Shown in pieces: positions 1 to 7,676 of a stretch of DNA of 53,974 nucleotides. Both the position numbers and the translations under genes were made by a program. The notes beneath the pieces are model-generated. The model did not search any database. It was not told the origin of the DNA and saw only the letters and a list, made by a program, of their open reading frames with translations. The stretch is taken from NCBI GenBank assembly GCA_964439955.1, contig CAYTPX010000012.1, positions 1 to 53,974 of the forward strand. The letters run 5' to 3'. Origin of the DNA: UBA1794 sp964439955. Lineage in GTDB: Bacteria; Bacteroidota; Bacteroidia; Bacteroidales; Bacteroidaceae. The stretch's first letter is position 1; each line of letters starts with the position of its first letter.

Positions 1-235
1 CCATCCCATGGAACACTTTCCACGCCCGGCAAGCCCCTCAAATGTCTTATGAATCCGAATCCTTTGGTTACGACATACACGTAAGGGAGTAGAATTTACA
101 GAGCTGATGCAGGTACATTCCCCAGTAGTACTTTCTTTATAAAAATAGTCAGAGGAGGCAATATTTTTTCTCCAGTTCCGCGAAACGGTTGTAAGAAACC
201 AAACAGGGAAACAGATGTTTGAGATGTCCCACGCC
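1..235 (-). pseudogene. Decayed IS982-family transposase fragment, cut by the window edge
   Basis: Read on the minus strand, three frames together give a transposase-like series: LFPCLVSYNRFAELEK (about 226-152), then IFIKKVLLG (about 150-120), then STPLRVCRNQRIRIHKTFEG and RGKCSMGW running off position 1. I recognise this order as the central part of IS982-type (DDE) transposases. At least two frameshifts, near 150 and 120, separate the pieces. The expected DSTPL aspartate, the first acid of the catalytic triad, reads as Asn (NSTPL). The N-terminal third is absent, since the sequence becomes unrelated before reaching the neighbouring regulator gene. The copy is therefore dead. The family call rests on memory of the motif pattern. 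Confidence 0.65.
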
Positions 236-332
236 TGCTTGCAGGCCGGATTCTAACCGCGCAACAGGAATGCGCCCTCCTTTTCTGCACTCTTGGCAAA
301 CGGCACAGGACATTCCTTCCAAATTATCCTCA

Positions 333-1232
333 CTATTCATATATTCCGTTCCTGTAATCCTGCAAATATTGCATGAATGTCTTTCCTGTCTGCTGCTTGA
401 AGAAACGCATCAGGTGGCTGGGGTCGGAGAAATGGAAATCGTCTGCCAGCTGGCTGACGGTGCGGTTGGAGAACAGCAGTTCGTTTTTCAATTCCTCCAG
501 CAGACGTTGTTTCAGCAGGTGGGTGGCCGACACCCCGAACTGTGCCATGACAGAAGTGTTCAGTGTGATGCGGCTTATGCGTAGTTTGTCCGCATACTCC
601 TGCACACGCTGCATGGTACGGATATGCTGTTCCAGCAAGTCCTTGAATTGGAAGGCGTAATTGTTCTTCGGGATTTCGATGGGCAAGCGGTAAGCAGCAG
701 CATACGTCCGGTTGATGACTATCAGCAGGTAATAGAGCACGGACACGATGAGGCTGTACGTGTCTGCCACGGGATGCAGCAGTTCCTGCTTTATCTTTCC
801 GAGCAGGCGCATATACTCCGCCTGTTCTTCGGGGGTGGCATACAGGTAGGGCGGCGTGTCGGTCTGGTAGTAATAGAGCAGGCGGTAGACGAAAAACTTG
901 TCGGCAATGAACGTGCGCATGAAATCTTCGCGGAAGATGAGGAAGGTATAGTCCAATGCCGCCTCGTCCACGTGCCACTCCTGTTGCTGGTGGGGCGAAA
1001 GGAGCAGCACCATGCCGTCGGCCAACGCTATTTTGCGGAAGTTCAGCAGCAGGAAGCCGTTTGCCTTGCGGAAAAAGTAGAAGCTGAAGAAGTCCGTCTT
1101 GAACCTCCTGTGTTCGCTCAATACGCCTGCAATGTCACGGCTGTTGCCCGTGTTGATGTAGAAATCCACACCACACTCCGTCTTGCTGAATGGGACACTG
1201 ACCAGTTTTTCGGGATTGACAATCTCTTTCAT
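333..1232 (-). CDS. AraC-family transcriptional regulator
   Basis: A 299-residue protein with the two-domain AraC layout. The N-terminal part (about 1-170) is a cupin-like sensing domain. The last 100 residues carry two helix-turn-helix motifs, the second reading VSQLADDFHFSDPSHLMRFFKQQTGKTF, which is typical of the family DNA-binding core (full core here about residues 257-284). The gene is intact. A -7 box TACCTTTG lies at 1256-1249 on this strand, so the mRNA leader would be only about 10 nt. It is divergent from the metallo-hydrolase and cupin genes that start at 1377, which makes those two its most likely targets. The ligand cannot be inferred. Confidence 0.88.
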   Translation of the reverse strand: MKEIVNPEKLVSVPFSKTECGVDFYINTGNSRDIAGVLSEHRRFKTDFFSFYFFRKANGFLLLNFRKIALADGMVLLLSPHQQQEWHVDEAALDYTFLIFREDFMRTFIADKFFVYRLLYYYQTDTPPYLYATPEEQAEYMRLLGKIKQELLHPVADTYSLIVSVLYYLLIVINRTYAAAYRLPIEIPKNNYAFQFKDLLEQHIRTMQRVQEYADKLRISRITLNTSVMAQFGVSATHLLKQRLLEELKNELLFSNRTVSQLADDFHFSDPSHLMRFFKQQTGKTFMQYLQDYRNGIYE

Positions 1233-1248
1233 ACGCTTTTTACGGGTG

Positions 1249-1256
1249 CAAAGGTA
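1249..1256 (-). promoter_or_regulatory. Probable -7 promoter box for the araC-type gene
   Basis: TACCTTTG on the minus strand matches the Bacteroidota -7 consensus TAnnTTTG and sits 17 bp from the ATG at 1232. No clear TTTG is seen at the expected -33 spacing. Confidence 0.5.
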
Positions 1257-1376
1257 ATGCTTTATTTATCAAAATGGCATATATTCTCCTGTTTTAGGCA
1301 TAAGCCCTTTGAGGGGCGTTGCCGAACTTTGCAACTGGAAAACAGAGCATATTTCACGTTTTAATCCGTTTAAAGA

Positions 1377-2207
1377 ATGAGAAAAGTATTATTGTTACTT
1401 CTGGCATGCTTCACAATGAGCATGACAGGTTATGGCGAAAACAGCGTCCGGCTGATACGCAACGCCACGTTAAAAATCAGCTATGCCGGCAAGACCATCC
1501 TGCTCGACCCTATGTTGGGCGAAAAAGGTACGGAAATATCTGCACTGGGTGTCAACCTGAATCCCCGCGTGCATCTGACCATGCCCGTGAACGAGGTATT
1601 GGACGGCGTGGACTTCGTGCTGCTGACGCATTCGCACATCGACCATTATGACGATGCAGCCAAGCGGCTTATCCCTAAAGACATGCCCTGGTATGTGCAG
1701 CCAGCCGACCATGACACAGTGGCGGTGAAAGAACATTTTACAAAGGCCACGGTTATCGAAGACTGCATGACGGTAGACGGGATTACGATTGTGCGCATCG
1801 CAGGCAGTCACGGGCGTGGCGAGCTGGGCGGGATGATGGGGGCTTCCTCCGGATACGTCCTGAAAGCCGAAGGGCAACCTACGCTTTACATCATGGGCGA
1901 TTGCGTATGGGATGAAGCTACGCAACGGGCTGTGGCAATCCACCATCCCGATTATGTTGTGATCAACAGCGGAGGTGCCATATTGCCACCCATGTCGAAA
2001 ACCGACGGCCCCATTATCCCCAATGAAACGGAAACCATGCAAATCATTGGCGACTGCCCGGCACAAACCCGTTTTATCGCCGTGCACATGGATGCGGTAG
2101 ACCATTGTCAGACCACCCGTGCCATCTTACGCAATGAAGCCCTGCACTACGGCATATACATGGGTCGGCTGATGATTCCGGAGGACGGAGAAACCCTAAA
2201 ATTATAA
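1377..2207 (+). CDS. Exported metallo-beta-lactamase-fold hydrolase (UlaG-like, COG2220 type)
   Basis: A 276-residue protein. Residues 1-20 form a signal peptide (MRKVLLLLLACFTMSMTGYG), so it probably acts in the periplasm. The mature part has the metal-binding HxHxDH motif as THSHIDHYDD at about residue 84, later His residues (GSHGRGE, HMDAVDH) and an MGD motif that fit the rest of the dinuclear metal site. The family includes UlaG-type lactonases and many hydrolases of unknown substrate, so the reaction is not predicted. It ends immediately before the cupin gene (TAA then ATG), so the two are surely co-transcribed, probably under the divergent AraC-type regulator. Confidence 0.85.
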   Translation: MRKVLLLLLACFTMSMTGYGENSVRLIRNATLKISYAGKTILLDPMLGEKGTEISALGVNLNPRVHLTMPVNEVLDGVDFVLLTHSHIDHYDDAAKRLIPKDMPWYVQPADHDTVAVKEHFTKATVIEDCMTVDGITIVRIAGSHGRGELGGMMGASSGYVLKAEGQPTLYIMGDCVWDEATQRAVAIHHPDYVVINSGGAILPPMSKTDGPIIPNETETMQIIGDCPAQTRFIAVHMDAVDHCQTTRAILRNEALHYGIYMGRLMIPEDGETLKL

Positions 2208-2681
2208 ATGACAATAAAAAGTACAACTGAAATGAAAGAGATTAAGGAAATTGCGAAAGCAGAGAACTTCAACGCAATAAGCGTTGGCAAACTGGACGAA
2301 CTGGGTGAATACATGCTGGAACTCGGCCCCGGGGTGAAGATTCCGGGCAAGGTGTTTGGGGGTGCGTCGCTCCAGGCTACCGGCAGCGAGTTTTCATTCC
2401 AAATGTTCCAACCGGGGACGGAAACCGGATTCCTCCACACCCATAAGACCCATGAGGAACTTTATTTCTTCCTTTCCGGGAAGGGTGAGTTCCAAGTGGA
2501 CGGGAAGATATTCCCCGTTGAGGAAGGCAGCGTGGTGCGTGTGTCTCCCGACGGGAAGCGCAGTGTACGCAACAACGGAACAGTTCCGCTCGTGATGCTA
2601 TGCGTGCAGTATCGCGGCAACACGTTTGCGGCAGAAGATACGGCCGACGGCGTGATTCTGGACGAGCCGGTGAAATGGTAA
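2208..2681 (+). CDS. Small cupin-domain protein
   Basis: A 157-residue single-domain cupin. The first cupin motif is visible as HTHKTHEELYFFLSGKGEF (about residues 76-94) and the second follows as GSVVRVSPDGKRSVRN. The His residues and Glu of motif 1 suggest a metal-binding beta-barrel. There is no signal peptide, so it is cytoplasmic, unlike the exported hydrolase before it. The start may be the ATG at 2208, directly after the upstream stop, or the ATG at 2232 (MKEIKEIAK), which better fits the length of such proteins. Substrate is unknown; isomerase, dioxygenase or sensor roles are all possible in this fold. Confidence 0.82.
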   Translation: MTIKSTTEMKEIKEIAKAENFNAISVGKLDELGEYMLELGPGVKIPGKVFGGASLQATGSEFSFQMFQPGTETGFLHTHKTHEELYFFLSGKGEFQVDGKIFPVEEGSVVRVSPDGKRSVRNNGTVPLVMLCVQYRGNTFAAEDTADGVILDEPVKW

Positions 2682-3147
2682 TGTGATGTAACCCGTCCGT
2701 CCGGCCAATCCGCCAAGAGTGATGTATGGGAAGAAGTACATCCGGCGTACTATTCTATACGGGCGGAGCAAGGAGAAGGACGGGATTCTCACCCATCATG
2801 GGCGGGTTACAATCAGCGGGACGGTGGCGCAGCTCTTCTGCAAGCGGAGTGTCCAACGGCCGCCGGGCCATTACAGGTTTCTGGGATGCAAAAACTTATT
2901 GGGGCGTTTTCTTCACATACCGCTTGCGCTAATGATAAAAACACCCCAATGAAACAATGAGAAGCCCCTCCGGATGTTCCCGTTTGTTTCCAACAGAAGC
3001 GGAAGTTGTCAAAACCTTATGGAGTTGCCCCAAAGCCGGAATCCTGTTTTTCTATGGTAGCAAGTTTGCGTTCCGGGCATACCGGAACGGACTTGTTACC
3101 CCCGTTGGTTGCGCCTCTTGCCCTCCTTGTCCCGAACCTAGCAAACT
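2682..3147. other. Gene-poor accessory stretch, no supported CDS
   Basis: 466 bp between the convergent cupin and cation-transporter genes. Open frames exist on both strands, but none has a plausible start signal or recognisable domain. The text gives me an impression of stretches seen repeatedly in Bacteroidales conjugative elements, which I cannot verify here. It contains a strong hairpin at 2899-2949. Confidence 0.4.
2899..2949. repeat. Inverted repeat, 12-bp arms
   Basis: TTGGGGCGTTTT (2899-2910) faces AAAACACCCCAA (2938-2949), 11 of 12 matched with the remaining pair a G-T wobble. The 27-nt loop contains CGCTTGCGC. No T-run follows on the plus strand, so it is not a standard terminator. 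Confidence 0.6.
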
Positions 3148-3813
3148 TCATGGGTGGTTGTTGCCCGATTTTGATGTCAGTGCCTTGCCTGTATCAAACA
3201 GCAGGTTCTTCGCCCAGCGGATGATGACAAGCGAACAGACAAGTGCGACCAGCGTGTCGATCCAGATGACATCCCAAATCATGGCGCATACCAATCCGAA
3301 TAGTGCACCGAGGCTCGTCAGTGCATCTGCCAGCACGTGCAGGTAGGCGGAATGCCTGTTGTAGTCTCCATGCCCGTGCCTGTCGTGCAATACGAAGGCG
3401 CAAACGATGTTCACCGCCATGCCGATTGCGGCTACCACCATTGCCTCGGCATAACGGATTTCCACGGCGGGGGTAAAAAAGCGTTCCACCGCTTCCACGA
3501 TGATGAACAGCGCAAAGACCAGCAGCAATACCCCGCTCGTGTATGCCGAAAGCGAAAGCACTTTTTCCTTGTCCACGTCTTCCGCTTGTTTCTTCTCAAG
3601 GCGGCGTACCAGCACATACGCTCCCCAACTCAAACCGATTGCCAGCACGTGCGACCCCATGTGGATGCCGTCGGCAAGCAATGCCATCGACTTGGAGAAC
3701 AAGCCGAAGATGATTTCCAACACCATGGTTGCCGCCGAGAAAAGGACGACAAACGCTGTTTTTTTCTCACTCTGGGATTTGCCCCTATTGGCTGTTTCAT
3801 GCTTATGTCCCAT
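3148..3813 (-). CDS. Short CDF-family cation efflux protein (DmeF-like), C-terminus probably lost
   Basis: A 221-residue membrane protein with about six hydrophobic segments. The metal-site motifs are ADGIHMGSH in TM2 (about 47-55) and HVLADALTS in TM5 (about 158-166), with a His-rich loop HDRHGHGDYNRH before TM5. This pattern resembles the DmeF group that exports cobalt or nickel. Alignment from memory ends near RWAKNLLFDTG, after which the tail (KALTSKSGNNHP) is unlike the family and the usual cytoplasmic domain of about 80-100 residues is missing. Truncation by an old rearrangement is likely, although CDF proteins without that domain exist. A -7 box TAACTTTG lies at 3845-3838 and AGGAGA precedes the ATG. 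The broken araC-type gene lies just upstream on the same strand. Confidence 0.8.
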   Translation of the reverse strand: MGHKHETANRGKSQSEKKTAFVVLFSAATMVLEIIFGLFSKSMALLADGIHMGSHVLAIGLSWGAYVLVRRLEKKQAEDVDKEKVLSLSAYTSGVLLLVFALFIIVEAVERFFTPAVEIRYAEAMVVAAIGMAVNIVCAFVLHDRHGHGDYNRHSAYLHVLADALTSLGALFGLVCAMIWDVIWIDTLVALVCSLVIIRWAKNLLFDTGKALTSKSGNNHP

Positions 3814-3837
3814 GTCTCTCCTGTTTTAATGCGGGGG

Positions 3838-3845
3838 CAAAGTTA
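3838..3845 (-). promoter_or_regulatory. Probable -7 promoter box for the CDF transporter
   Basis: TAACTTTG on the minus strand, 25 bp before the ATG at 3813. It shows the transporter can be transcribed independently of the disrupted regulator gene upstream. Confidence 0.5.
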
Positions 3846-3970
3846 TGGGACTTCGGTTTTTAGGCCGTTACACAAAACATCTCATCTTTGGTACATTTCA
3901 TTCATTGATGTCCTGAAGCCAAGCGGGGTCATGCCTGTGTTTCGCTTAAAGAAACGGGAGAAATAGGATA

Positions 3971-3978
3971 ATTCATTA
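3971..3978. repeat. Target-site duplication, left copy
   Basis: ATTCATTA, identical to 4078-4085 on the other side of the 99-bp element. Confidence 0.85.
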
Positions 3979-4077
3979 CGGAACTATCTACTTTAGTCTT
4001 GAGATATCATTATTGTACTTTATGAGCAATGGAACTTGCTTGAATTGAGAGGAGCAAGACCCAAATGGATAGTTCCG
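3979..4077. mobile_element. 99-bp MITE-like element with 10-bp perfect terminal inverted repeats
   Basis: The ends are CGGAACTATC (3979-3988) and GATAGTTCCG (4068-4077), perfect inverted repeats. Allowing mismatches, similarity extends to about 23 bp per end (19 of 23 matched, including GTCTTG at the inner edge). The element is AT-rich and carries no gene. It is flanked by 8-bp direct repeats ATTCATTA at 3971-3978 and 4078-4085. Removing it restores an uninterrupted araC-type gene, which shows it is a recent insertion. The full transposon that supplied the transposase is not in the window; families making 8-bp duplications include IS66, ISL3, IS256 and IS1595. Confidence 0.88.
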
Positions 4078-4085
4078 ATTCATTA
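4078..4085. repeat. Target-site duplication, right copy
   Basis: ATTCATTA, identical to 3971-3978. In the uninterrupted gene this sequence encodes the Asn-Glu of GFNELSYF. Confidence 0.85.
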
Positions 4086-4840
4086 AAGCCCAATTTGTAG
4101 GCTATCTCGGAAATGTCGTACTCTGTCCGAATCAACATCCGTTTCGCTTCCAACAGGAGTCTCCCGTTTATCATTTCCAAGGCCGACTTCCCCAGATGTT
4201 TCCTTGCAAGCACGTTCAGGTAATTGGGGCTTATCCCGAGTTGCCCCGCATAGCTATGGACTTGCCGCTCTTTTACGAACCCTTTTTCAATCAACTCCTT
4301 GTATCTGCGGAGTATGTCGGGAATAACAAACGAGTTGGGCGCAGGGAGGCTTATCCGTTCCAATTCGAGCAGCAAGGTGTTTATTTCCGATTGGACAATG
4401 CTGTTGGAATTGGGCAGGTTGCCAGCCGATTCCATCTGCAGCTGTCTGAACAATATCCCAATCCGTTCAGCCTCGGCTTGGCAAAGATCCTTGTAAACGG
4501 CTAAGTTCTTTTGGCGTTCGGAAAGGAATGGCATCATGAAGTCCTCGGTAAATTGCAGTGCTGAATAGTTCATGCGCGCTCCGCCATGCAGGAAATGCAC
4601 CTGTTCAGGCCTGATGAAGAAAACCCTGCCGGGCCTTATTTCATATTCTTCAAAGTCAATGACGTGCGTCCCGCATCCTTCGTGCATCCAATAAACGGCG
4701 TAGAAGAAATGCCGGTGCGAGAACGGCACTTCCACATTCCTGTCATCCTCCGTCCCGCACTCTATCTTGAAGTCTTCGGTTTTGGCGAGGGAATGTCCAA
4801 TCTGTAGGCTTTCCGGTTTGCCCATGGAGTGATTTTTGGG

Positions 4841-4848
4841 CAAAGGTA
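4841..4848 (-). promoter_or_regulatory. Probable -7 promoter box of the broken araC-type gene
   Basis: TACCTTTG on the minus strand, ending 16 bp before the ATG at 4825. The implied leader is about 10 nt. This supports 4825 rather than the upstream TTG as the start. Confidence 0.5.
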
Positions 4849-5191
4849 CATTGAGAATGTCTTACTTTTGCCAATAGGAACCTTTTTCCGTTTGGTTTTA
4901 TGCTTTTGCATCGCCCATCCGGTCCGGCCTGTTCCTATGCTTGTAACTCTTGCCATCAACCCTGTATTTTCCCCACGCTTTGGCAAATTCCTTGCAAAAA
5001 TCATCCGCCATACACTAAATCTCCCTAACTTTAGCCCTTGGAAACAGGGTGGAAGAAGTTGTTTGAATTTACGGCCAAGTCTCATAAATTTAATATTTTT
5101 GTCGCTGTGTTCCTAATTTCCAAAGAAATAAAGTTCGTGCTTCTCAATAAAAAGCAGCATTTTCGTTACCGTTAATAGATTCATAGATTGA
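4844..5191. other. Intergenic region before the restriction-modification genes
   Basis: 348 bp between divergent genes, becoming AT-rich toward the methyltransferase. It holds the promoter of the minus-strand regulator at its left end. A possible -7 box TATTTTTG lies at 5094-5101 for the methyltransferase. I see no gene and no small controller protein of the kind that accompanies some restriction systems. Confidence 0.5.
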
Positions 5192-6493
5192 ATGATAGCA
5201 AAGAATACAATCAGGCAAGATATAAAACTTGTAGATTTCCCAGAGGAAATAAACGAGCAAAACAACATTAAAGTGTGCAGTGAGACCAGCCGGGAAAATC
5301 AATTAGCCGTGCTCAGCCATTATCTGCATAGCGATGGTTGTATTGGAAATGAAGAGTACAAACGGGAAGCGATGTGTGCTATCCGCGAGTTTTTAGAACA
5401 AAAAAGGGAGGATAAAGAAGAAATAACGGATGAGTACGTAGCTAAAGTTGCGGAAAATCCTGGCGCATACGCTCTGTTTTCGGATTTCTTCAATGTGCCG
5501 TTCCCCGGATCAAAAGAGCCGAAATTTACTTTCATCGACTTGTTTGCCGGAATGGGAGGTTTCCGTTTGGCCATGCAGGCACAAGGAGGCAAATGTGTAT
5601 TTTCATCGGAATGGAACAAATATGCCCAAAAGACATATTTGGCAAACTTTGGGGAAATGCCTTTTGGTGACATTACGAAAGAAGCAACCAAGAGTTATAT
5701 ACCCAAAGAATTCGATGTGTTGTGTGCCGGTTTCCCTTGCCAACCGTTCTCCATTGCCGGAGTGTCCAAGAAAAAAAGCCTTGGGCGTGAGACGGGGTTC
5801 AAGGATAAAACGCAGGGTACATTGTTTTTTGACGTGGCCGACATTATTAGTTGCCACCGCCCCAAAGCGTTCTTTTTGGAGAATGTGAAGAATTTGATAT
5901 CGCATGACAAAGGCAATACATTCAAGGTAATCAAAGGTACATTGGAAGAGTTACGTTATTCGCTCCACTATCTTGTAATGGATGGACAAACCTATGTGCC
6001 ACAACATCGGGAGCGTATCATGATAGTAGGGTTTAACCAAGATGTCTATCATGGGAAAGAACAATTTACCTTTCCCGAACAGAAACAAGCAACCCGAAGC
6101 ATCAAAGAGATACTTGACCCCAATATCGATGAAAAATATACGTTAAGCGACAAACTCTGGAATTATCTGCAAAACTATGCGGAAAAACATCGTGCTAAAG
6201 GGAACGGTTTTGGTTTCGGGATGGTAGACCTCAATGGCATTTCCCGTACATTAAGTGCTCGTTATTATAAAGATGGATCTGAAATCCTTATTCCGCAAGC
6301 AGGAGGAAAGAATCCTCGTAAATTATCTCCTCGTGAATGTGCCAGATTGATGGGCTATCCCGATGAATATCGCCTTAACCAAGTCTCTGATGCACAAGTT
6401 TACAGGCAATGCGGGAATTCTGTCGTAGTGCCTCTTATTACTGCCGTTTCCGAGCAATTAGTAAAAACCATGTTAACTGATTGTTATGAGTGA
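5192..6493 (+). CDS. DNA (cytosine-5)-methyltransferase, Dcm/M.EcoRII type
   Basis: A 433-residue C5-cytosine methyltransferase with all main motifs in order. Motif I is FIDLFAGMGGF (about 114-124). Motif IV is GFPCQPFS with catalytic Cys183. Motif VI is ENV (230-232), motif VIII is QHRERI (271-276), motif IX is KLSPRECARLMGYP (about 377-390) and motif X is QCGNSVVVPL (406-415). A 110-residue N-terminal extension precedes motif I, as in Dcm and M.EcoRII. It transfers a methyl group from S-adenosylmethionine to cytosine and should protect the sites cut by the next gene, with which it overlaps by 8 bp. The expected site, from the partner endonuclease family, is CCWGG. Base composition is lower in G+C than the flanking chromosome, which suggests horizontal transfer. 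Confidence 0.93.
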   Translation: MIAKNTIRQDIKLVDFPEEINEQNNIKVCSETSRENQLAVLSHYLHSDGCIGNEEYKREAMCAIREFLEQKREDKEEITDEYVAKVAENPGAYALFSDFFNVPFPGSKEPKFTFIDLFAGMGGFRLAMQAQGGKCVFSSEWNKYAQKTYLANFGEMPFGDITKEATKSYIPKEFDVLCAGFPCQPFSIAGVSKKKSLGRETGFKDKTQGTLFFDVADIISCHRPKAFFLENVKNLISHDKGNTFKVIKGTLEELRYSLHYLVMDGQTYVPQHRERIMIVGFNQDVYHGKEQFTFPEQKQATRSIKEILDPNIDEKYTLSDKLWNYLQNYAEKHRAKGNGFGFGMVDLNGISRTLSARYYKDGSEILIPQAGGKNPRKLSPRECARLMGYPDEYRLNQVSDAQVYRQCGNSVVVPLITAVSEQLVKTMLTDCYE

Positions 6494-7676
6494 GATTTTA
6501 AATAGGGCTATACTCAAAGTACAAAGTGCCAGATATGCATTCTGCCGTTTCATTACGGCCAATGATACCGGAAAAAACGGTTCACATCAGGCGGGCTTCT
6601 ATATGCCTAAATGTGCTGCGCCATTATTATTTGAAGCTCCGGTTGTGAAAGGCGAAAACAAAGATAAGTTCGTGGAAGTGAAATGGCAAGATGATTTTGT
6701 TACAGAAAGTCGTTTCATTTATTATGGACAAGGAACACGCAATGAATACCGAATTACCCGTTTTGGAAAGAATTTTCCATATTTTGAGGAAGATAATGTA
6801 GGGGATTTGCTTATTATAGCCCAACATACTGAGACCTATTATTACGGTTTTGTTTTGCAGGCAGACCAAGACATCGATGATTTCTTTGCCTATTTTAATC
6901 TATCTCCGGAAAAAACAAATCAATTGATTGATGTCGCACAAGCAAGTGTTCCGGAAAAGCAATTAGAGATTGGTATTCAAGAGCTTGTTGCCTCATATAC
7001 AGATTTTCCAGAAACTCAGCAAATGGCTCAATTTGCTAGAGACATATATAATAAAGCACATCATGTCACGACTGCTCAGATTTGTAATACTCCCGATGAG
7101 CAATTATTAAGATGGATTGATACTGAGTATAGTCTATTCTGCAGTTTTGAGGAAAAAGTTTATGCGCCTATTTATAGAGTGCCTTTCCCTAGTTGCCAAG
7201 AATTGGTCAAGTTCTCCAACTCCATTCTCAACCGTCGCAAGTCCCGTGCAGGCAAATCTTTGGAACATCACCTTGCTACAATATTCACGGCAGCGCAATT
7301 GGAATACGAAGAACAAGCCGTGACAGAAGGCAATAAAAAGCCGGATTTCCTGTTTCCCAACGGAGAAGCCTACCACAACATGCTGTTCCCAGCAGACAAG
7401 CTGGTATTTCTCGGGGCAAAAACGACCTGCAAGGACCGCTGGAGACAGATTTTGAACGAAGCGGATCGCATCGAAACCAAATACCTGTTCACCTTGCAAC
7501 AAGGTATTTCCAAGAATCAGCTTCGGGAAATGAAACATGAGCATCTTAAACTTGTTGTCCCCGCCTCTTATCGGGCATCGTTTGACAAGGAATTTCAGCC
7601 GGAGATAGAAACTTTGGCTTCGTTCATCGGAATGGTCAAAGTAAAACAAAGTAGTAAAACAATCTATTCAATATAA
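6486..7676 (+). CDS. Type II restriction endonuclease, EcoRII family
   Basis: A 396-residue protein with the two-domain EcoRII architecture. The N-terminal effector-binding domain begins with ITANDTGKNGSHQAGFYMPK (about 23-42). The C-terminal nuclease domain carries PDFLFP (Asp287) and AKTTCKDRW (Lys312, Lys316, Arg318), followed by ADRIETKYLFTLQ. The Asp, Lys, Lys, Arg order and spacing match the catalytic core I remember for EcoRII. EcoRII cuts before CCWGG and needs a second site as effector; the same site is likely here but is inferred from the family. It begins inside the 3' end of the methyltransferase gene, so the toxin-like nuclease is translated after its antidote. Length agrees with EcoRII (about 400), so it looks intact. 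Confidence 0.93.
   Translation: MSEILNRAILKVQSARYAFCRFITANDTGKNGSHQAGFYMPKCAAPLLFEAPVVKGENKDKFVEVKWQDDFVTESRFIYYGQGTRNEYRITRFGKNFPYFEEDNVGDLLIIAQHTETYYYGFVLQADQDIDDFFAYFNLSPEKTNQLIDVAQASVPEKQLEIGIQELVASYTDFPETQQMAQFARDIYNKAHHVTTAQICNTPDEQLLRWIDTEYSLFCSFEEKVYAPIYRVPFPSCQELVKFSNSILNRRKSRAGKSLEHHLATIFTAAQLEYEEQAVTEGNKKPDFLFPNGEAYHNMLFPADKLVFLGAKTTCKDRWRQILNEADRIETKYLFTLQQGISKNQLREMKHEHLKLVVPASYRASFDKEFQPEIETLASFIGMVKVKQSSKTIYSI

Larger units (their letters stand above)
3882..4825 (-). pseudogene. AraC-family regulator interrupted by a small insertion
   Basis: From the ATG at 4825 (MGKPESLQIG) an AraC-type protein runs well into its second helix-turn-helix (ISEIAYKLGFNE), then shifts into unrelated residues (SELSIWVLLL) and stops at 4010. 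The lost end is still present downstream: 3972-3882 encodes ELSYFSRFFKRNTGMTPLGF and a proper stop. Deleting the 99-bp insert and one copy of its 8-bp target duplication (107 bp in all) joins GFNE to LSYFSRFF in frame and restores 278 codons. The N-terminal domain is cupin-like (RPEQVHFLHGG). The truncated product lacks the last DNA-recognition helix and is probably inactive. A longer start through the TTG at 4843 is possible but would overlap the -7 box. Confidence 0.88.

Noticed and set aside
149..340. A 63-residue Cys-containing frame overlapping the stop of the AraC-type gene by ATGAATAG
   Set aside because: Its second half reads as a piece of the IS982-type transposase (LFPCLVSYNRF), so it is better explained as remnant sequence than as a translationally coupled small gene. 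The first half remains unexplained.
2719..3346. Open frames of 68-129 codons in the cupin-to-CDF intergenic region as genes
   Set aside because: No domain, no convincing start region, and the longest runs into the antisense of the CDF transporter.
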